Assembly (NCBI GenBank): GCA_021824145.1
Contig: JAKALM010000010.1
Span: forward strand, 1-52,839
Reading direction: 5' to 3'
DNA: 52,839 bases
Source of the DNA: Bacteroidota bacterium
GTDB taxonomy: Bacteria > Bacteroidota > Ignavibacteria > Ignavibacteriales > Ignavibacteriaceae
The position numbers were made by a program, and so were the translations under genes. A model generated the notes under the pieces. It made no database searches. It worked only from the letters and a program-made list of their open reading frames with translations, and had not been told where the DNA came from. This document shows, in pieces, positions 17,999-27,754 of the stretch (position 1 is its first letter; the number at the start of each line of letters is the position of its first letter).

Positions 17999-19173
17999 TT
18001 TTTACTCGTAAATGTTAATTGTAATCGTGGCCTTACACTTCTATCTGCAGCATTACTTCCTTTGATAGCAAATAGATCTACATTTTCTGCTTGATTAGTT
18101 ACCTGTAAAAGAATTCCCAAGTTATTTCCGGTGTCAATCCAAGATTGAACATAATGCGTTAAGTCTCCTTGAAATGTATTTCCCGAGCGAGTTAATGTAA
18201 AAATTTGTGTTGTATCAAAAGCTATATTTACTGTATCTTGAAGCAGTCGAACATCCAAGGTGTTTGTCATATCAGTACCAATATTGGAAGATGCTGTATC
18301 TATTGTTAGTGTTAAAAGTGCACGGTTGATTACAGTGTTTTTAGGAATTGAACTAACATCAAACCAAAGTTTAGAATTAACTGTTAATCCACCTTGTACT
18401 GCAAACTCATCAGAACTTAAAGCTGGTAGATTTCCTGTAACAACACTTGCATCTTGAATTGGATAAAAAGTTAAAGTATCTTGATAAACTCCTGGCTTTT
18501 GTAAAACAACATGCAAAGTTGAGGGATTGCTAGCACCAATTGACAAAGCTTGAAATCCCATTATTTTTTTGGAACTTGAATTCGGCATTAAGTAAATTCC
18601 ATAAACTGCAGGTTGAGTGGTAGTATCTGATGCATATTTTAACCAGCTTGTAACAAGAGAATTATCAATATTAAATGTAACTAAAGAATCAGAAAAAGTT
18701 TTTCCTGAGCTTAAGTCAGTTTGATCGTAACTAATGTTTGCATTATCTCCATCAATAGTATTGGGGTTCCAAGAATTCAAAACTTTGTGGGCAGAAAAAT
18801 CCATTGAAGCATTTGTGTCTCCAAATGTATAAACAGGATAAAGTAAAATATTTGATGAAACGACACTTACATTCCCAGCTAGTAAATCTTGCTTAACTGA
18901 ATCGTCAAGAACAATTGAAAATTGTATCAATGATGAAGATTGCACATTAGCATTGCTGCCAATTAGTATTGTACTAGCAATACCCAAAGGAATTGATCTT
19001 TTAAATTCGCTTGAATATTGCTTTAATGAATCTGCATAAGAATCAATTTGTTTAACATTGATATAATCATTTTTCAAAAGATTTAATCCTGCAGAGGTTG
19101 GATTATCGTTACAAGAATAAAAGATGAAAGAATATATCCCCATAAAAATAAACAGCAATTTACGGTAGTTCAA
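17995..19173 (-). CDS. DNRLRE-type/DUF4270-like lipoprotein
   Basis: A 392-aa protein with a lipoprotein signal (hydrophobic stretch to residue 20, then Cys21 in FYSCND). It should be lipid-anchored in the envelope. The body is beta-rich with two halves. The second half starts with a TFYPIQDASV segment like the DNRLRE domain of bacterial cell-surface proteins. The overall layout resembles Bacteroidota DUF4270 lipoproteins. The first residues NDNPTSAGLNLL are typical of such lipoproteins. It overlaps the HAD gene upstream and the outer-membrane barrel gene downstream by 4 bases each. It may act with that barrel; no catalytic motif is seen. Confidence 0.65.
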   Translation of the reverse strand: MNYRKLLFIFMGIYSFIFYSCNDNPTSAGLNLLKNDYINVKQIDSYADSLKQYSSEFKRSIPLGIASTILIGSNANVQSSSLIQFSIVLDDSVKQDLLAGNVSVVSSNILLYPVYTFGDTNASMDFSAHKVLNSWNPNTIDGDNANISYDQTDLSSGKTFSDSLVTFNIDNSLVTSWLKYASDTTTQPAVYGIYLMPNSSSKKIMGFQALSIGASNPSTLHVVLQKPGVYQDTLTFYPIQDASVVTGNLPALSSDEFAVQGGLTVNSKLWFDVSSIPKNTVINRALLTLTIDTASSNIGTDMTNTLDVRLLQDTVNIAFDTTQIFTLTRSGNTFQGDLTHYVQSWIDTGNNLGILLQVTNQAENVDLFAIKGSNAADRSVRPRLQLTFTSKN

Positions 19174-19748
19174 TTAATTTTCTCCAATAAATCTTTTTTT
19201 ATAATAGAAATTACTTCGGTAATATTTTGAGCAACAAAAGTGGGAAATTTATTTTGCTTTTTCAAGCTAGAAAAACTTTCCTTACCATAACCAGTCATCA
19301 CTAAAATAGTTTTTAATCCTGCATTTATTCCACACTCAACATCTGAAACAGCATCACCAATAAAATATGAGCCTTTTATATCAACGTTATTATCTTTGGC
19401 TGCCTGAAAAACCATTTCTGGCGAAGGTTTTCTACAAATGCATTCATCTTCGTCATTAAAATCTGGATGAGAAGGACAATAATAGAAAGCGTCAATTAAG
19501 ACATTATATTCTGCAAGAAGTTCATTTATTTTTTCATTAACGGATTCAACCATTTCTTTCGTAATTAAACCACGGGCTATACCAGATTGATTAGAAATAA
19601 CTATCAATTTAAATCCTAATTCATTTTTTAGAAACGAAAGAGTAGTTCCAACACCTGGGAGAAGTTTAACTTGATTTGGATTTCCTAAATAACCTGGGTC
19701 TTCGTTCAGAGTTCCGTCTCTATCTAAAAAGATCGCATAGCTTGGCAT
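19170..19748 (-). CDS. gmhB: HAD-family phosphatase, GmhB-like
   Basis: A 192-aa HAD subfamily IIIA phosphatase. The nucleophile motif FLDRDGTLN places Asp9 and Asp11. SNQSG is motif II, and the C-terminal GDAVSDVECG motif supplies the Mg ligands. A zinc-binding loop typical of histidinol/heptose phosphatases is present (CPSHPDFNDEDECICRKP). This fits D-glycero-beta-D-manno-heptose 1,7-bisphosphate 7-phosphatase, used in LPS or S-layer heptose synthesis. Histidinol-phosphate phosphatase is the main alternative. It overlaps glgA by one base and the next gene by four. No other heptose genes lie here. Confidence 0.82.
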   Translation of the reverse strand: MPSYAIFLDRDGTLNEDPGYLGNPNQVKLLPGVGTTLSFLKNELGFKLIVISNQSGIARGLITKEMVESVNEKINELLAEYNVLIDAFYYCPSHPDFNDEDECICRKPSPEMVFQAAKDNNVDIKGSYFIGDAVSDVECGINAGLKTILVMTGYGKESFSSLKKQNKFPTFVAQNITEVISIIKKDLLEKIN

Positions 19749-21241
19749 TATTCGTTATTCATTACCGTCTTGTATAAATCAATATATTTTTTTGCAGAAG
19801 AATTCCAGCTAAAATCAGACTTCATTCCTTCGCGCATAATTTTAGTCCAAGTTTTTTTATCTTCAAATATTTTCAATGCTCTTTTCATTTCTTTAATTAA
19901 AGCAGAAGCTTCATAATTTTTAAAGACGAAACCATTTCCTTCTTCAGTTTTTTCATTATACTTAATAACTGTATCTGCTAAACCACCGGTTTCGCGAACC
20001 AATGGAACTGTTCCATAAGTTAAACTGTACATTTGGTTTAATCCGCAAGGCTCATATCTAGAAGGCATTAACAAAATATCAGCGCCACCTTCAATTAGAT
20101 GAGCAAGTTCATCGTTGAAACCTAAATAACAAGCAAATTTTCCTGGATATTTGTTTGCCATCTTTTCAAAAAAGTTATGATATTTTCTTTCGCCGGTTCC
20201 TAACAAAACAAACTGAAGATTTAGTTTCATTAATTCTGGAAAAGCTTCCGAAATTAAATCTATTCCTTTTGCATCAAAAAGTCTTGAAATTAAACTTACA
20301 ATTGGAACCTTTTCGTCATAAGTAAAACCAAATTTTTCTGCTAATACTTGTTTGTTTTCGTATTTACCAGATAAATTTTTTGACGAATATTTTTTGGGAA
20401 GATGTTTATCCTTTTCAGGATTCCAAAGATGTGTGTCTATTCCATTTATTATTCCATATAGATCATTCTTCCTTTTAGCAAGTACACTTCTTAATCCTGC
20501 GCCTTGCTCCTCATCTGATCTAATTTCATTTGCATAAGTTTCGCTAACTGTATTAATTACATCAGAAAATAACAGTCCTGATTTCATAAAATTAATTTTA
20601 TTATAAATCTCAATTCCTTTTTCAGAATTTAATTCTTCAGGCAAGCCTGTCTTATGAAAAGAAGATTTAAGAAACATTCCTTGATAAGCTAGATTATGAA
20701 TTGTAAAAACTGTTTTGAATTTAGAAAATTGCTCATTGTTCTTATAAATAGTTTTTAAATAAGCAGGAATTAGACCGCATTGCCAGTCATTACAATGAAT
20801 AATATCGGGAATCCATCCAAGTTTAGAAATTAATTCAAAAACTGAAATTGTTAATAAAGTAAAACGTTCATCGTTATCAGGATAATCTTCTCCGGAAAAT
20901 GGATCTACATAAAGACTATTCCTGCTTCCAAAATATTCTGCGTTATCTAAAAAATATATTTGTACGCGCACTTTTTGACCTGGAAGGAAACAAGATTTAA
21001 GAGAAAATATTACTTCCTTGTTACCAATCTTTACTGGAATATCTTTAAGCCTAACTACTTCGTGAATTTTAAATTTTCTATCATCAACAGCGCCATATTT
21101 AGGAACAACTATACGCACTTCATGCCCCATTTCAGATAGCATTTGAGGTAATGCAGCTGAAACATCTGCTAAACCACCTGTTTTTACAAATGGCACAACT
21201 TCGGATGTTACAAATAAAATTTTGTACTTTTTTGCGGACAT
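19748..21241 (-). CDS. glgA: Glycogen synthase (ADP-glucose type)
   Basis: A GT5 family glucosyltransferase extending alpha-1,4-glucan from ADP-glucose. The 497-aa protein starts with KILFVTSEVVPFVKTGGLADV, containing the nucleotide-sugar loop KTGGL at residues 20-24. The C-terminal Rossmann half carries the GTGE segment and PSRYEPCGLNQMYSLTYGTVPLVRETGGLADTV, which holds the catalytic Glu pair region. It heads a tightly overlapping minus-strand unit with the HAD phosphatase, lipoprotein and outer-membrane barrel genes. No other glycogen genes are present. The 213-base divergent gap to the SPOR gene should hold its promoter. Confidence 0.95.
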   Translation of the reverse strand: MSAKKYKILFVTSEVVPFVKTGGLADVSAALPQMLSEMGHEVRIVVPKYGAVDDRKFKIHEVVRLKDIPVKIGNKEVIFSLKSCFLPGQKVRVQIYFLDNAEYFGSRNSLYVDPFSGEDYPDNDERFTLLTISVFELISKLGWIPDIIHCNDWQCGLIPAYLKTIYKNNEQFSKFKTVFTIHNLAYQGMFLKSSFHKTGLPEELNSEKGIEIYNKINFMKSGLLFSDVINTVSETYANEIRSDEEQGAGLRSVLAKRKNDLYGIINGIDTHLWNPEKDKHLPKKYSSKNLSGKYENKQVLAEKFGFTYDEKVPIVSLISRLFDAKGIDLISEAFPELMKLNLQFVLLGTGERKYHNFFEKMANKYPGKFACYLGFNDELAHLIEGGADILLMPSRYEPCGLNQMYSLTYGTVPLVRETGGLADTVIKYNEKTEEGNGFVFKNYEASALIKEMKRALKIFEDKKTWTKIMREGMKSDFSWNSSAKKYIDLYKTVMNNE

Positions 21242-21454
21242 ATTTAAATGATTTTAATTAATAATGTTGCAATTTACTAAATTAAAAGGTTTTTCTCAAA
21301 ATAATGTTTCAATGACTTTAAATAGGCACTTAATGTTAAATAAGTTACGTAATATCAAAATTCGAAATAAAATTTTCATTTTACTTAATTTGGCTAATTG
21401 TTAATTTCTTTTATATTAGAAGTAATTTTATAAATTCTTAATGCATAATTTCAA

Positions 21455-21997
21455 ATGAAAATTAGACAATATATTTACTTAATAATATTAACCTCAACTT
21501 TTTTTCTTACTTCATGCGGAACTTCAACTGGAAGCAGATATAAACAAGAATCTATAAACAACAAAAAAAATCAATCGACTAATATTCTGAAAGAAGATAA
21601 CTACAAGGAAAATTTTGATCTCACAAATTATCATTCTAAAATTTCAATCAATTCAAAATCAGATTCTTCTTTAGGCAACTCAGATAACGTTTGGTACGGA
21701 TATACTTCACAGTTTAAAAATTCAGACTCAAGTAATATTGTTTTGAAAACAATTCCTGGTTATCGGGTTCAGGTTTTAATTACAGACAATTTAGACGAAG
21801 CTAACCAAATGCGGTCAAATATTTTCTTCAAAACAAAATTATCCTCTATTTATGTAGTTTTTACACCTCCCTTTTATAAAGTTGAAGTTGGAGATTTTAA
21901 AAATATTGATGATGCAAAAAACATGGATTTCCAGCTAAAACAATCTGGCTTCTCTGATGCAAGAGTTATAAATGAAACTATAAATATTTTTAAATGA
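21455..21997 (+). CDS. SPOR-domain lipoprotein
   Basis: A 180-aa secreted lipoprotein. Hydrophobic residues 5-18 precede the lipobox FLTSCG (Cys21). A low-complexity Ser/Asn/Lys linker runs to about residue 100. A C-terminal SPOR domain follows (GYRVQVLITDNLDEANQ..., ending YKVEVGDFKNIDDAKNM...GFSDARVI). SPOR domains bind glycan strands lacking stem peptides, as found at division septa. The protein is thus probably envelope-anchored and peptidoglycan-associated. hutI starts 12 bases after its stop, but the functional link is unclear. Confidence 0.88.
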   Translation: MKIRQYIYLIILTSTFFLTSCGTSTGSRYKQESINNKKNQSTNILKEDNYKENFDLTNYHSKISINSKSDSSLGNSDNVWYGYTSQFKNSDSSNIVLKTIPGYRVQVLITDNLDEANQMRSNIFFKTKLSSIYVVFTPPFYKVEVGDFKNIDDAKNMDFQLKQSGFSDARVINETINIFK

Positions 21998-22009
21998 AAT
22001 ATCAATTTT

Positions 22010-23260
22010 ATGTTAAAGATTTTATCCAATCCTTCTCAAATTGTAACTGTTGATACTTATGGAAAAAATTTCAAAAGAGGAAATGAACAAAATGACCTTA
22101 ATGTTTTAACTGGTTTTTCTTTGGTAATTGAAGATGATATTATTAAAGATATAGTACCAAATTCCAATGTTAATAATATTGAATGTGATGAAATAATAAA
22201 TATTAATAATAAAATAGTACTCCCTGGATTAGTTGAATGCCATACTCACACAGCTTTTTCTGGTTCACGTGCAGACGAATTTAGAGATAAGTTAAAAGGA
22301 ATTTCATATGAAGAAATAGCAATGCATGGTGGCGGAATAAATAAAACGGTAAACGCTGTTCGTAATTCTTCAACAAATGAACTTATAGAAATAATTTCTC
22401 CAAGAATTAATTATTTCATTTCACAAGGAGTTACTACTTTAGAAATTAAAAGCGGATATGGACTAAATTTTGAAAATGAAATTAAATTATTAAAGGTTAT
22501 TAATTATTTAAATGAAAAATATCCAATAGACATTATACCATCATTTTTAGGCGCTCATACAATTCCATTAGAATACGAAAATAATCGTAAGTCATATCTA
22601 AATTTGTTAATTGATGAATTACTTCCTTACATTTCTCATCATAACTTAGCAAAGTACTGCGATGGCTTTTGTGAAAAGACTGCATTTTCTGTAAATGAAC
22701 TTGATGAATTATTTTCCAATGCTAAAGCTCTAGGACTAAATTTAAAAGTCCACACTGATCAATTTAATAGTTTAGGTGGAATTGATTTAGCTTTAAAATT
22801 CAATGCCGTTAGCGTTGATCATCTTGAAGTAGTTAACGATAAAGATATTAAGAAACTTGGTTCCTCTGATATCGTTTGTGTTTTACTTCCGGGAGTTTCA
22901 TTCTTCTTGAATCATAAATATGCACCGGCAAGAAAATTAGTTGAGAACAATGCTATTATTGCATTATCAACAGACTTTAATCCAGGTTCATCAAACATTT
23001 GTAATTTAAATTTAATTATGAGCATTGCAGCAATAAAAATGGAAATGACTATTGAAGAAACTATTTCTGCTGTAACTATAAATGCTGCTAAAGCAATTGG
23101 ATTGGAAAAAGAAAGAGGCAGTATTGAAATTGGTAAGAAAGCAGACTTAGCAATTTTTGATACTAAAGATTATTCAGATATTGTTTATAACATTGGAAAA
23201 AACTTGAATAATATGACAATTAAAAATGGCGAGATTATATATTTATCTGAATTGAATTAG
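22010..23260 (+). CDS. hutI: Imidazolonepropionase
   Basis: A metal-dependent amidohydrolase that opens 4-imidazolone-5-propionate to N-formimino-L-glutamate in histidine breakdown. The 416-aa protein shows the metal-binding HTHTAFSG after LPGLVEC (near residues 72-83), ITxGVTTLEIKSGYGL, GAHTIPLEY, a HTDQFNSLGG segment with a further metal His, and the ALSTDFNPGSS motif with the catalytic Asp. These are specific to HutI among amidohydrolases. No hutH/U/G genes are in the window, so the pathway must be completed elsewhere. It follows the SPOR lipoprotein gene closely on the same strand. Confidence 0.94.
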   Translation: MLKILSNPSQIVTVDTYGKNFKRGNEQNDLNVLTGFSLVIEDDIIKDIVPNSNVNNIECDEIININNKIVLPGLVECHTHTAFSGSRADEFRDKLKGISYEEIAMHGGGINKTVNAVRNSSTNELIEIISPRINYFISQGVTTLEIKSGYGLNFENEIKLLKVINYLNEKYPIDIIPSFLGAHTIPLEYENNRKSYLNLLIDELLPYISHHNLAKYCDGFCEKTAFSVNELDELFSNAKALGLNLKVHTDQFNSLGGIDLALKFNAVSVDHLEVVNDKDIKKLGSSDIVCVLLPGVSFFLNHKYAPARKLVENNAIIALSTDFNPGSSNICNLNLIMSIAAIKMEMTIEETISAVTINAAKAIGLEKERGSIEIGKKADLAIFDTKDYSDIVYNIGKNLNNMTIKNGEIIYLSELN

Positions 23261-23305
23261 TAATTTATTTAAATAATTTATATCAAAAAGGACAAAGGGA
23301 AAAAA

Positions 23306-24544
23306 ATGAAATCTTATTTAATTTTCTTCATTACAATTTTTACAATTTCATTTTCTTATTCTCAATCTCCAAAAGTTAAAACTGGAATTGAAGTATTGAG
23401 AGATCAGAATTTTAAAATCTTAAATGGTAAACGAGTAGGATTAATTACTAATCCAACCGGCGTTGATTCAAAGCTTCAATCTACTGTTGATATACTTTTT
23501 CATGCAAAAAACTTAAAACTAGTTGCATTATTCGGTCCCGAGCATGGCGTTAGAGGTGATTATTCCGCTGGTGCTTATGTTGAATCTTATACCGACAAAG
23601 AAACTGGTTTACCAGTCTATTCACTTTATGGAAAAACAAGTAAACCAAATAAAGAAATGTTAAAAAATATCGATGTTCTTGTTTATGATATTCAAGATAT
23701 CGGCTGCCGTTCCTATACATATATTAGTACAATGGGAAAAGCAATGGAAGCTGCTGCTGAAAATAATATCCCATTTGTTGTACTTGATCGTCCAAATCCG
23801 TTAGGAGGCAATTTAGTTGAAGGCAATTTAGTTGAAGATGGTTTTTCATCATTCGTAAGTCAGTTTAAAATTCCTTATGTGTACGGTTTAACTTGCGGTG
23901 AACTTGCCAAATTACTTAATGGAGAAGGTATGTTAAAGGATGGCGAAAAATGTAATCTTACAGTAGTTCCAATGATTGGATGGAAAAGAAACATGAGTTT
24001 TGAAGAAACCAGACTGCCTTGGGTTTTAACTTCTCCTCATGTGCCGCATTTTGATACTCCTGAATATTACGTTGCTAGTGGAATGATGGGCGAACTTGGA
24101 ACTCTATCAGAAGGCGTTGGATACACACTTCCCTTCCAGATTTTTGCTGCTGAATGGATAAATGCAGATTCGTTAGCTATCAATATGAATTCTCTTGGAC
24201 TTAAAGGTGTAATCTTTCGTCCAATAAATTTTAATCCATTTTATGGAAGAGACAAAGGGAAAGAACTTCATGGCGTAGAAATTTATTTTACAGATTACCG
24301 TAAAGTTAATTTGATGAGTCTTCAGTTTTTATTCATGCAAGTTCAAACGGAAATGTATCCGGATAAAAATCCTTTTAAACTTGCAGACCAATCAAGAATT
24401 AAATTTTTCGATAAAGTCTGTGGCACTTCTAAAGTTCGTGAATTATTTTCTAAGAACATGAAATACGATGATGTTAAAGATTTTTTAAATAAAGATATAA
24501 AAAGCTTCAAAGAATTATCGAAAAAATATTATTTATATCACTAA
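23306..24544 (+). CDS. namZ: NamZ-like exo-beta-N-acetylmuramidase (DUF1343)
   Basis: A 412-aa secreted protein with a signal peptide (residues 1-19, ...SFSYSQS). The DUF1343 signatures are clear: GKRVGLITNPTGVD at about 38-51, ALFGPEHGVRGDYSAG, VYDIQDIGCRSYTYISTM and LDRPNPLGG. Characterised members cleave terminal N-acetylmuramic acid from peptidoglycan fragments in the periplasm, feeding cell-wall recycling. The sequence fits that role, but I cannot identify the substrate-defining residues. The ATG is preceded by an AAAGGGA site. It is convergent with, and only 4 bases from, the Ig-like lipoprotein gene. Confidence 0.88.
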   Translation: MKSYLIFFITIFTISFSYSQSPKVKTGIEVLRDQNFKILNGKRVGLITNPTGVDSKLQSTVDILFHAKNLKLVALFGPEHGVRGDYSAGAYVESYTDKETGLPVYSLYGKTSKPNKEMLKNIDVLVYDIQDIGCRSYTYISTMGKAMEAAAENNIPFVVLDRPNPLGGNLVEGNLVEDGFSSFVSQFKIPYVYGLTCGELAKLLNGEGMLKDGEKCNLTVVPMIGWKRNMSFEETRLPWVLTSPHVPHFDTPEYYVASGMMGELGTLSEGVGYTLPFQIFAAEWINADSLAINMNSLGLKGVIFRPINFNPFYGRDKGKELHGVEIYFTDYRKVNLMSLQFLFMQVQTEMYPDKNPFKLADQSRIKFFDKVCGTSKVRELFSKNMKYDDVKDFLNKDIKSFKELSKKYYLYH

Positions 24545-24548
24545 GAAA

Positions 24549-26225
24549 TCATTTAAATCTAAAATTTAGATTTGTCTGTATCCACCGAGCGCGAAGAGTT
24601 AAAGTATCGGGATAAAAAGTAAATTGTTCAGAAGGTTTGAATGGGAAAGGTCTTCCATAAGTATAACTTTTACTGCTGTCGGAATCGTAAAAGCCCCATA
24701 GCAAATATTTCCCTGGCTGTATTCTTTCAAAATTATATTTATTTGGATTCTTAATTTCCTGCTGATATACAATTTTTTCAACATCAGTCCCTTGCAATAC
24801 GATATAGGGATTTTTATTCAACTTGCAATTTTCTAATTCGCCTGAAATGCCTGTAAAGTCTAATCCATTTATAGTTTTAAATTTATATTGATACACAGAA
24901 TCGTAAGCGTTTTCGGCAGCATCTTTGAATCCATTTAAATTTAGTTTAATTATATAATCTGTATTTGTTTGTAATTTTTGCTTAGGAATAATATTGAACG
25001 AAGCATCGTCATTAAAGTAGATATTAAAATTAATTTCTTTATTTGATGTATCCGTAAAAGCGATATTTTTTTTTGCAGAAGTTGAATCGAATGCATCATT
25101 GAAATAAAATTTAAATGTTGCATTCAAAAAATCTACATTTGTTGAATTGTTAGCAGGAATAGTTCTTATAATAATTGGTTTAGTTGTGTCAGATTTTTCA
25201 TTTAATGTAATTTGCACAAAGTCATTCGTAAATAAATTACCAAATTTATCTTTAATAGAATCAGCCATTAAAAATGCTTCATCTGTAACTGGTAAACTTT
25301 CATTTGTTACCAAAACAAGTTCTGTCGCTTTTGTATTTCCTTTAAATGCATAAATTGGTTTGTAACTTTTTTTAGTAGTTGAATCAATAATTAAAAAATT
25401 TTTAGATCGAATTATTGACTCTTCAAATTCTTTTGTAAAGTTTACTAGAATATGATATTTGTCTGTCATAGAAGCACTTACAAGCCGTGGTTTGACTGTG
25501 TCCAGTTTTGTTAAAAAGAAATTTAGACCTTCGAATAATGTATCTTTGTCCGTTAATTTAACATCATTAACTGGCATACCAATTTCGTCTTGATCGGGCT
25601 GGTAAATTAAATCTTTATATTGATCTCGAACTGCAAAAACCCTATAAATATTAGATGCTAATCCTTGCAGCTTATATGCACCATCGCTGCCAGTTTGAGA
25701 AATATAATCTGGTTTTCTTTTCATCGGATTAATAGCACTATCGCCAACTGTGTATGCAAAAATCATAATTCCATTTGGTTTGTCATCATAAACTTTACCT
25801 TCAATTTCTCCCTTATCAATTTTATTACCAGTTGAAAAAGTTAAAGAAAAAGCTTGAGACATTTTGTTATGATTATTAAAATCTTGAACGTCTGTTCCAA
25901 TTGTGAAAACATAGGTAACATTTTTTTTCAACTGGTGAGGAAAATAAATCTTAACAGATGTTCCAGTCCAATCGAACTGCATATCACCTTCAATTGCCGG
26001 AGAAACAAACATTGCATCTTTCAAAGTTCTTTTTTCTATATATTTTGAAAAATCAAATTCAATATGATCATCAGAAAAATTTGTAGTTCCATTTAAAGGA
26101 TATGTATCAACAATTTTTGGTGGTACAAAATCAATTGCACCTCCACCAGGCGGCAGTTGATTAGCGCAGTTTGACAAAAATAGTCCTAAAAAAAAGATTA
26201 AGATATTTTTATATTTCTTTATCAA
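24549..26225 (-). CDS. Ig-like domain (Big_5) lipoprotein
   Basis: A 558-aa envelope lipoprotein: hydrophobic N-terminus, lipobox LSNC at Cys20, then CANQLPPGGGAIDFVPPKIV. It contains at least two bacterial Ig-like Big_5/SbsA-type modules. The first begins PPKIVDTYPLNGTTNF at about residue 36 and another TTKPIIIRTIPANNSTNVDF at about 340. A carboxypeptidase-regulatory-like segment (GEIEGKVYDDKPNGI) lies between them. This architecture is widespread in Bacteroidota surface proteins and indicates a structural or binding function; no catalytic motif is visible. It is converging with namZ. Confidence 0.8.
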   Translation of the reverse strand: MIKKYKNILIFFLGLFLSNCANQLPPGGGAIDFVPPKIVDTYPLNGTTNFSDDHIEFDFSKYIEKRTLKDAMFVSPAIEGDMQFDWTGTSVKIYFPHQLKKNVTYVFTIGTDVQDFNNHNKMSQAFSLTFSTGNKIDKGEIEGKVYDDKPNGIMIFAYTVGDSAINPMKRKPDYISQTGSDGAYKLQGLASNIYRVFAVRDQYKDLIYQPDQDEIGMPVNDVKLTDKDTLFEGLNFFLTKLDTVKPRLVSASMTDKYHILVNFTKEFEESIIRSKNFLIIDSTTKKSYKPIYAFKGNTKATELVLVTNESLPVTDEAFLMADSIKDKFGNLFTNDFVQITLNEKSDTTKPIIIRTIPANNSTNVDFLNATFKFYFNDAFDSTSAKKNIAFTDTSNKEINFNIYFNDDASFNIIPKQKLQTNTDYIIKLNLNGFKDAAENAYDSVYQYKFKTINGLDFTGISGELENCKLNKNPYIVLQGTDVEKIVYQQEIKNPNKYNFERIQPGKYLLWGFYDSDSSKSYTYGRPFPFKPSEQFTFYPDTLTLRARWIQTNLNFRFK

Positions 26226-26292
26226 TATATGAAATGAATATTTTTAAATTTTTTATACAAAAAATATTTTCTTTAATAAGATATAATCGCTA

Positions 26293-27690
26293 TTATTTTT
26301 TTAATGAATCAAGATGCTTTCGATATATATTTGCATTTTTCAAATGATCTTGAAAATTTGTTGAAAAATGATGACTACCATTACCATTTGCAACAAAATA
26401 TAAAAAATTATTTTTATCAGGGTATAGTGCAGCTAAAATTGCAGATTTATCTGGATTATTTATCGGTCCAGGCGGCAATCCATCATGTTTATATGTGTTA
26501 TAAGGTGACTTAATTTGTAGATCTTTAAAATTAAGTCTTCCCCACTTTCCTTTTTTTGCAAATTCAATTGTGGGATCTGCTTGCAACTTCATTCCTTGCT
26601 TTAGTCTGTTATAATATACTCTTGCAATAATCGGCATCTCAGATTTATTTTTTGTCTCACCTTCTACAATTGATGCAATTGTAAGTATCTGCGGAATTGA
26701 ATAGCCAATTTTTTCTGCGCGTTGTCTAAGTGAATCTGACATAAAGTTTTTAATTCCACTATACAAAATTCTTAACGCTTCATAAGCTGAGCTTCTTTCA
26801 TAAATGTAATAATGTTTCGGAAGAATATAGCCAAGCATTGAAGGTGAATCAATTCCAAGTGAATCTAAAAAAGTTTTATTTTGACTTAACGAAAGAATTT
26901 TAGTAGAATCTATAAACGCATCACGTTGAAGAGTAGAAGCAACAGATTCTAATGTAGAACCTGGTATTATTGTTACTAACTTTAAAAGATCACCCTTGCC
27001 ATGTATAAAATAATCGAGCAAATCTAAATAGCTTAAACCATTTGGTAGCGAATACCTAGCTGCTTTAATACTTTTTTCAGCACCATAAATAAATGCTGCT
27101 ATTTTAAAATTTGTTTTGCTTGGAATAATTCCTTTTGAATATAAATCATTTGTAAGTTCAGAAAGCGTTTCACCTAATTTTATTTCTACCTTAATGGGCG
27201 CTGGTGCAGAATAATAATTAGCCGTAAAAAATGTAGAGTACAAAATTCCTAGAATTATTATAAAAAAAAGAATGACAATAAATAACTCTTTCTTTGACAG
27301 TAATTTGCTAAAACCTTTTTTAATATTTTTACTTGATATTTTAAATATTTTACCTTTATCCAATTCTTCCCTCTGAATAGCTCTTGATTCATCTAAAATT
27401 CTCTCATAAATTCTGAGCAATGCTTCTTTACTTAATGGCTCTTCTGTTAATGATGAAATTCTTTGACTAATTTCTTTCTCTCTTTTAGGATTGTAAGTAG
27501 GAAGATTCATTGATTGTTTTACTCTTCCAATTAAAACTGAATGCAGCGTTCGTTTCACAAGCAGTTTTACTATTTGCTTATCAATATCGTCTATTCCATC
27601 ACGAAGTTTATTAAGAATTTCATTCCTTTCTTCATTGCTAAGTGAATTTAATTCATTCTCAATTTTATTAATTAAATTTTCCATCAACAA
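26293..27690 (-). CDS. mltG: Chorismate mutase (AroQ)-MltG fusion protein
   Basis: A 465-aa protein joining two unrelated domains. Residues about 27-110 form an AroQ-class chorismate mutase. The active-site pattern lines up with E. coli numbering as R30 (R11), R47 (R28), K58 (K39), R70/E71 (R51/E52), S102 (S84) and Q106 (Q88), with near-identical spacing. A single membrane helix follows (about 135-152). The periplasmic MltG/YceG domain then includes IASIVEGET with catalytic Glu343, YYNRLKQGMKLQADPT, and the SPYNTY..GLPPGPI segment. MltG is the endolytic transglycosylase that ends glycan-strand growth. The mutase would lie in the cytosol. The frame is uninterrupted across the junction. A stand-alone prephenate dehydratase lies 2 kb away. 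Confidence 0.9.
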   Translation of the reverse strand: MLMENLINKIENELNSLSNEERNEILNKLRDGIDDIDKQIVKLLVKRTLHSVLIGRVKQSMNLPTYNPKREKEISQRISSLTEEPLSKEALLRIYERILDESRAIQREELDKGKIFKISSKNIKKGFSKLLSKKELFIVILFFIIILGILYSTFFTANYYSAPAPIKVEIKLGETLSELTNDLYSKGIIPSKTNFKIAAFIYGAEKSIKAARYSLPNGLSYLDLLDYFIHGKGDLLKLVTIIPGSTLESVASTLQRDAFIDSTKILSLSQNKTFLDSLGIDSPSMLGYILPKHYYIYERSSAYEALRILYSGIKNFMSDSLRQRAEKIGYSIPQILTIASIVEGETKNKSEMPIIARVYYNRLKQGMKLQADPTIEFAKKGKWGRLNFKDLQIKSPYNTYKHDGLPPGPINNPDKSAILAALYPDKNNFLYFVANGNGSHHFSTNFQDHLKNANIYRKHLDSLKK

Positions 27691-27754
27691 ATTTAATGTG
27701 AAATATAAACGTTATTTTTTATAAAAAATTTTTCAAACTAAAATAAGGAAATTG

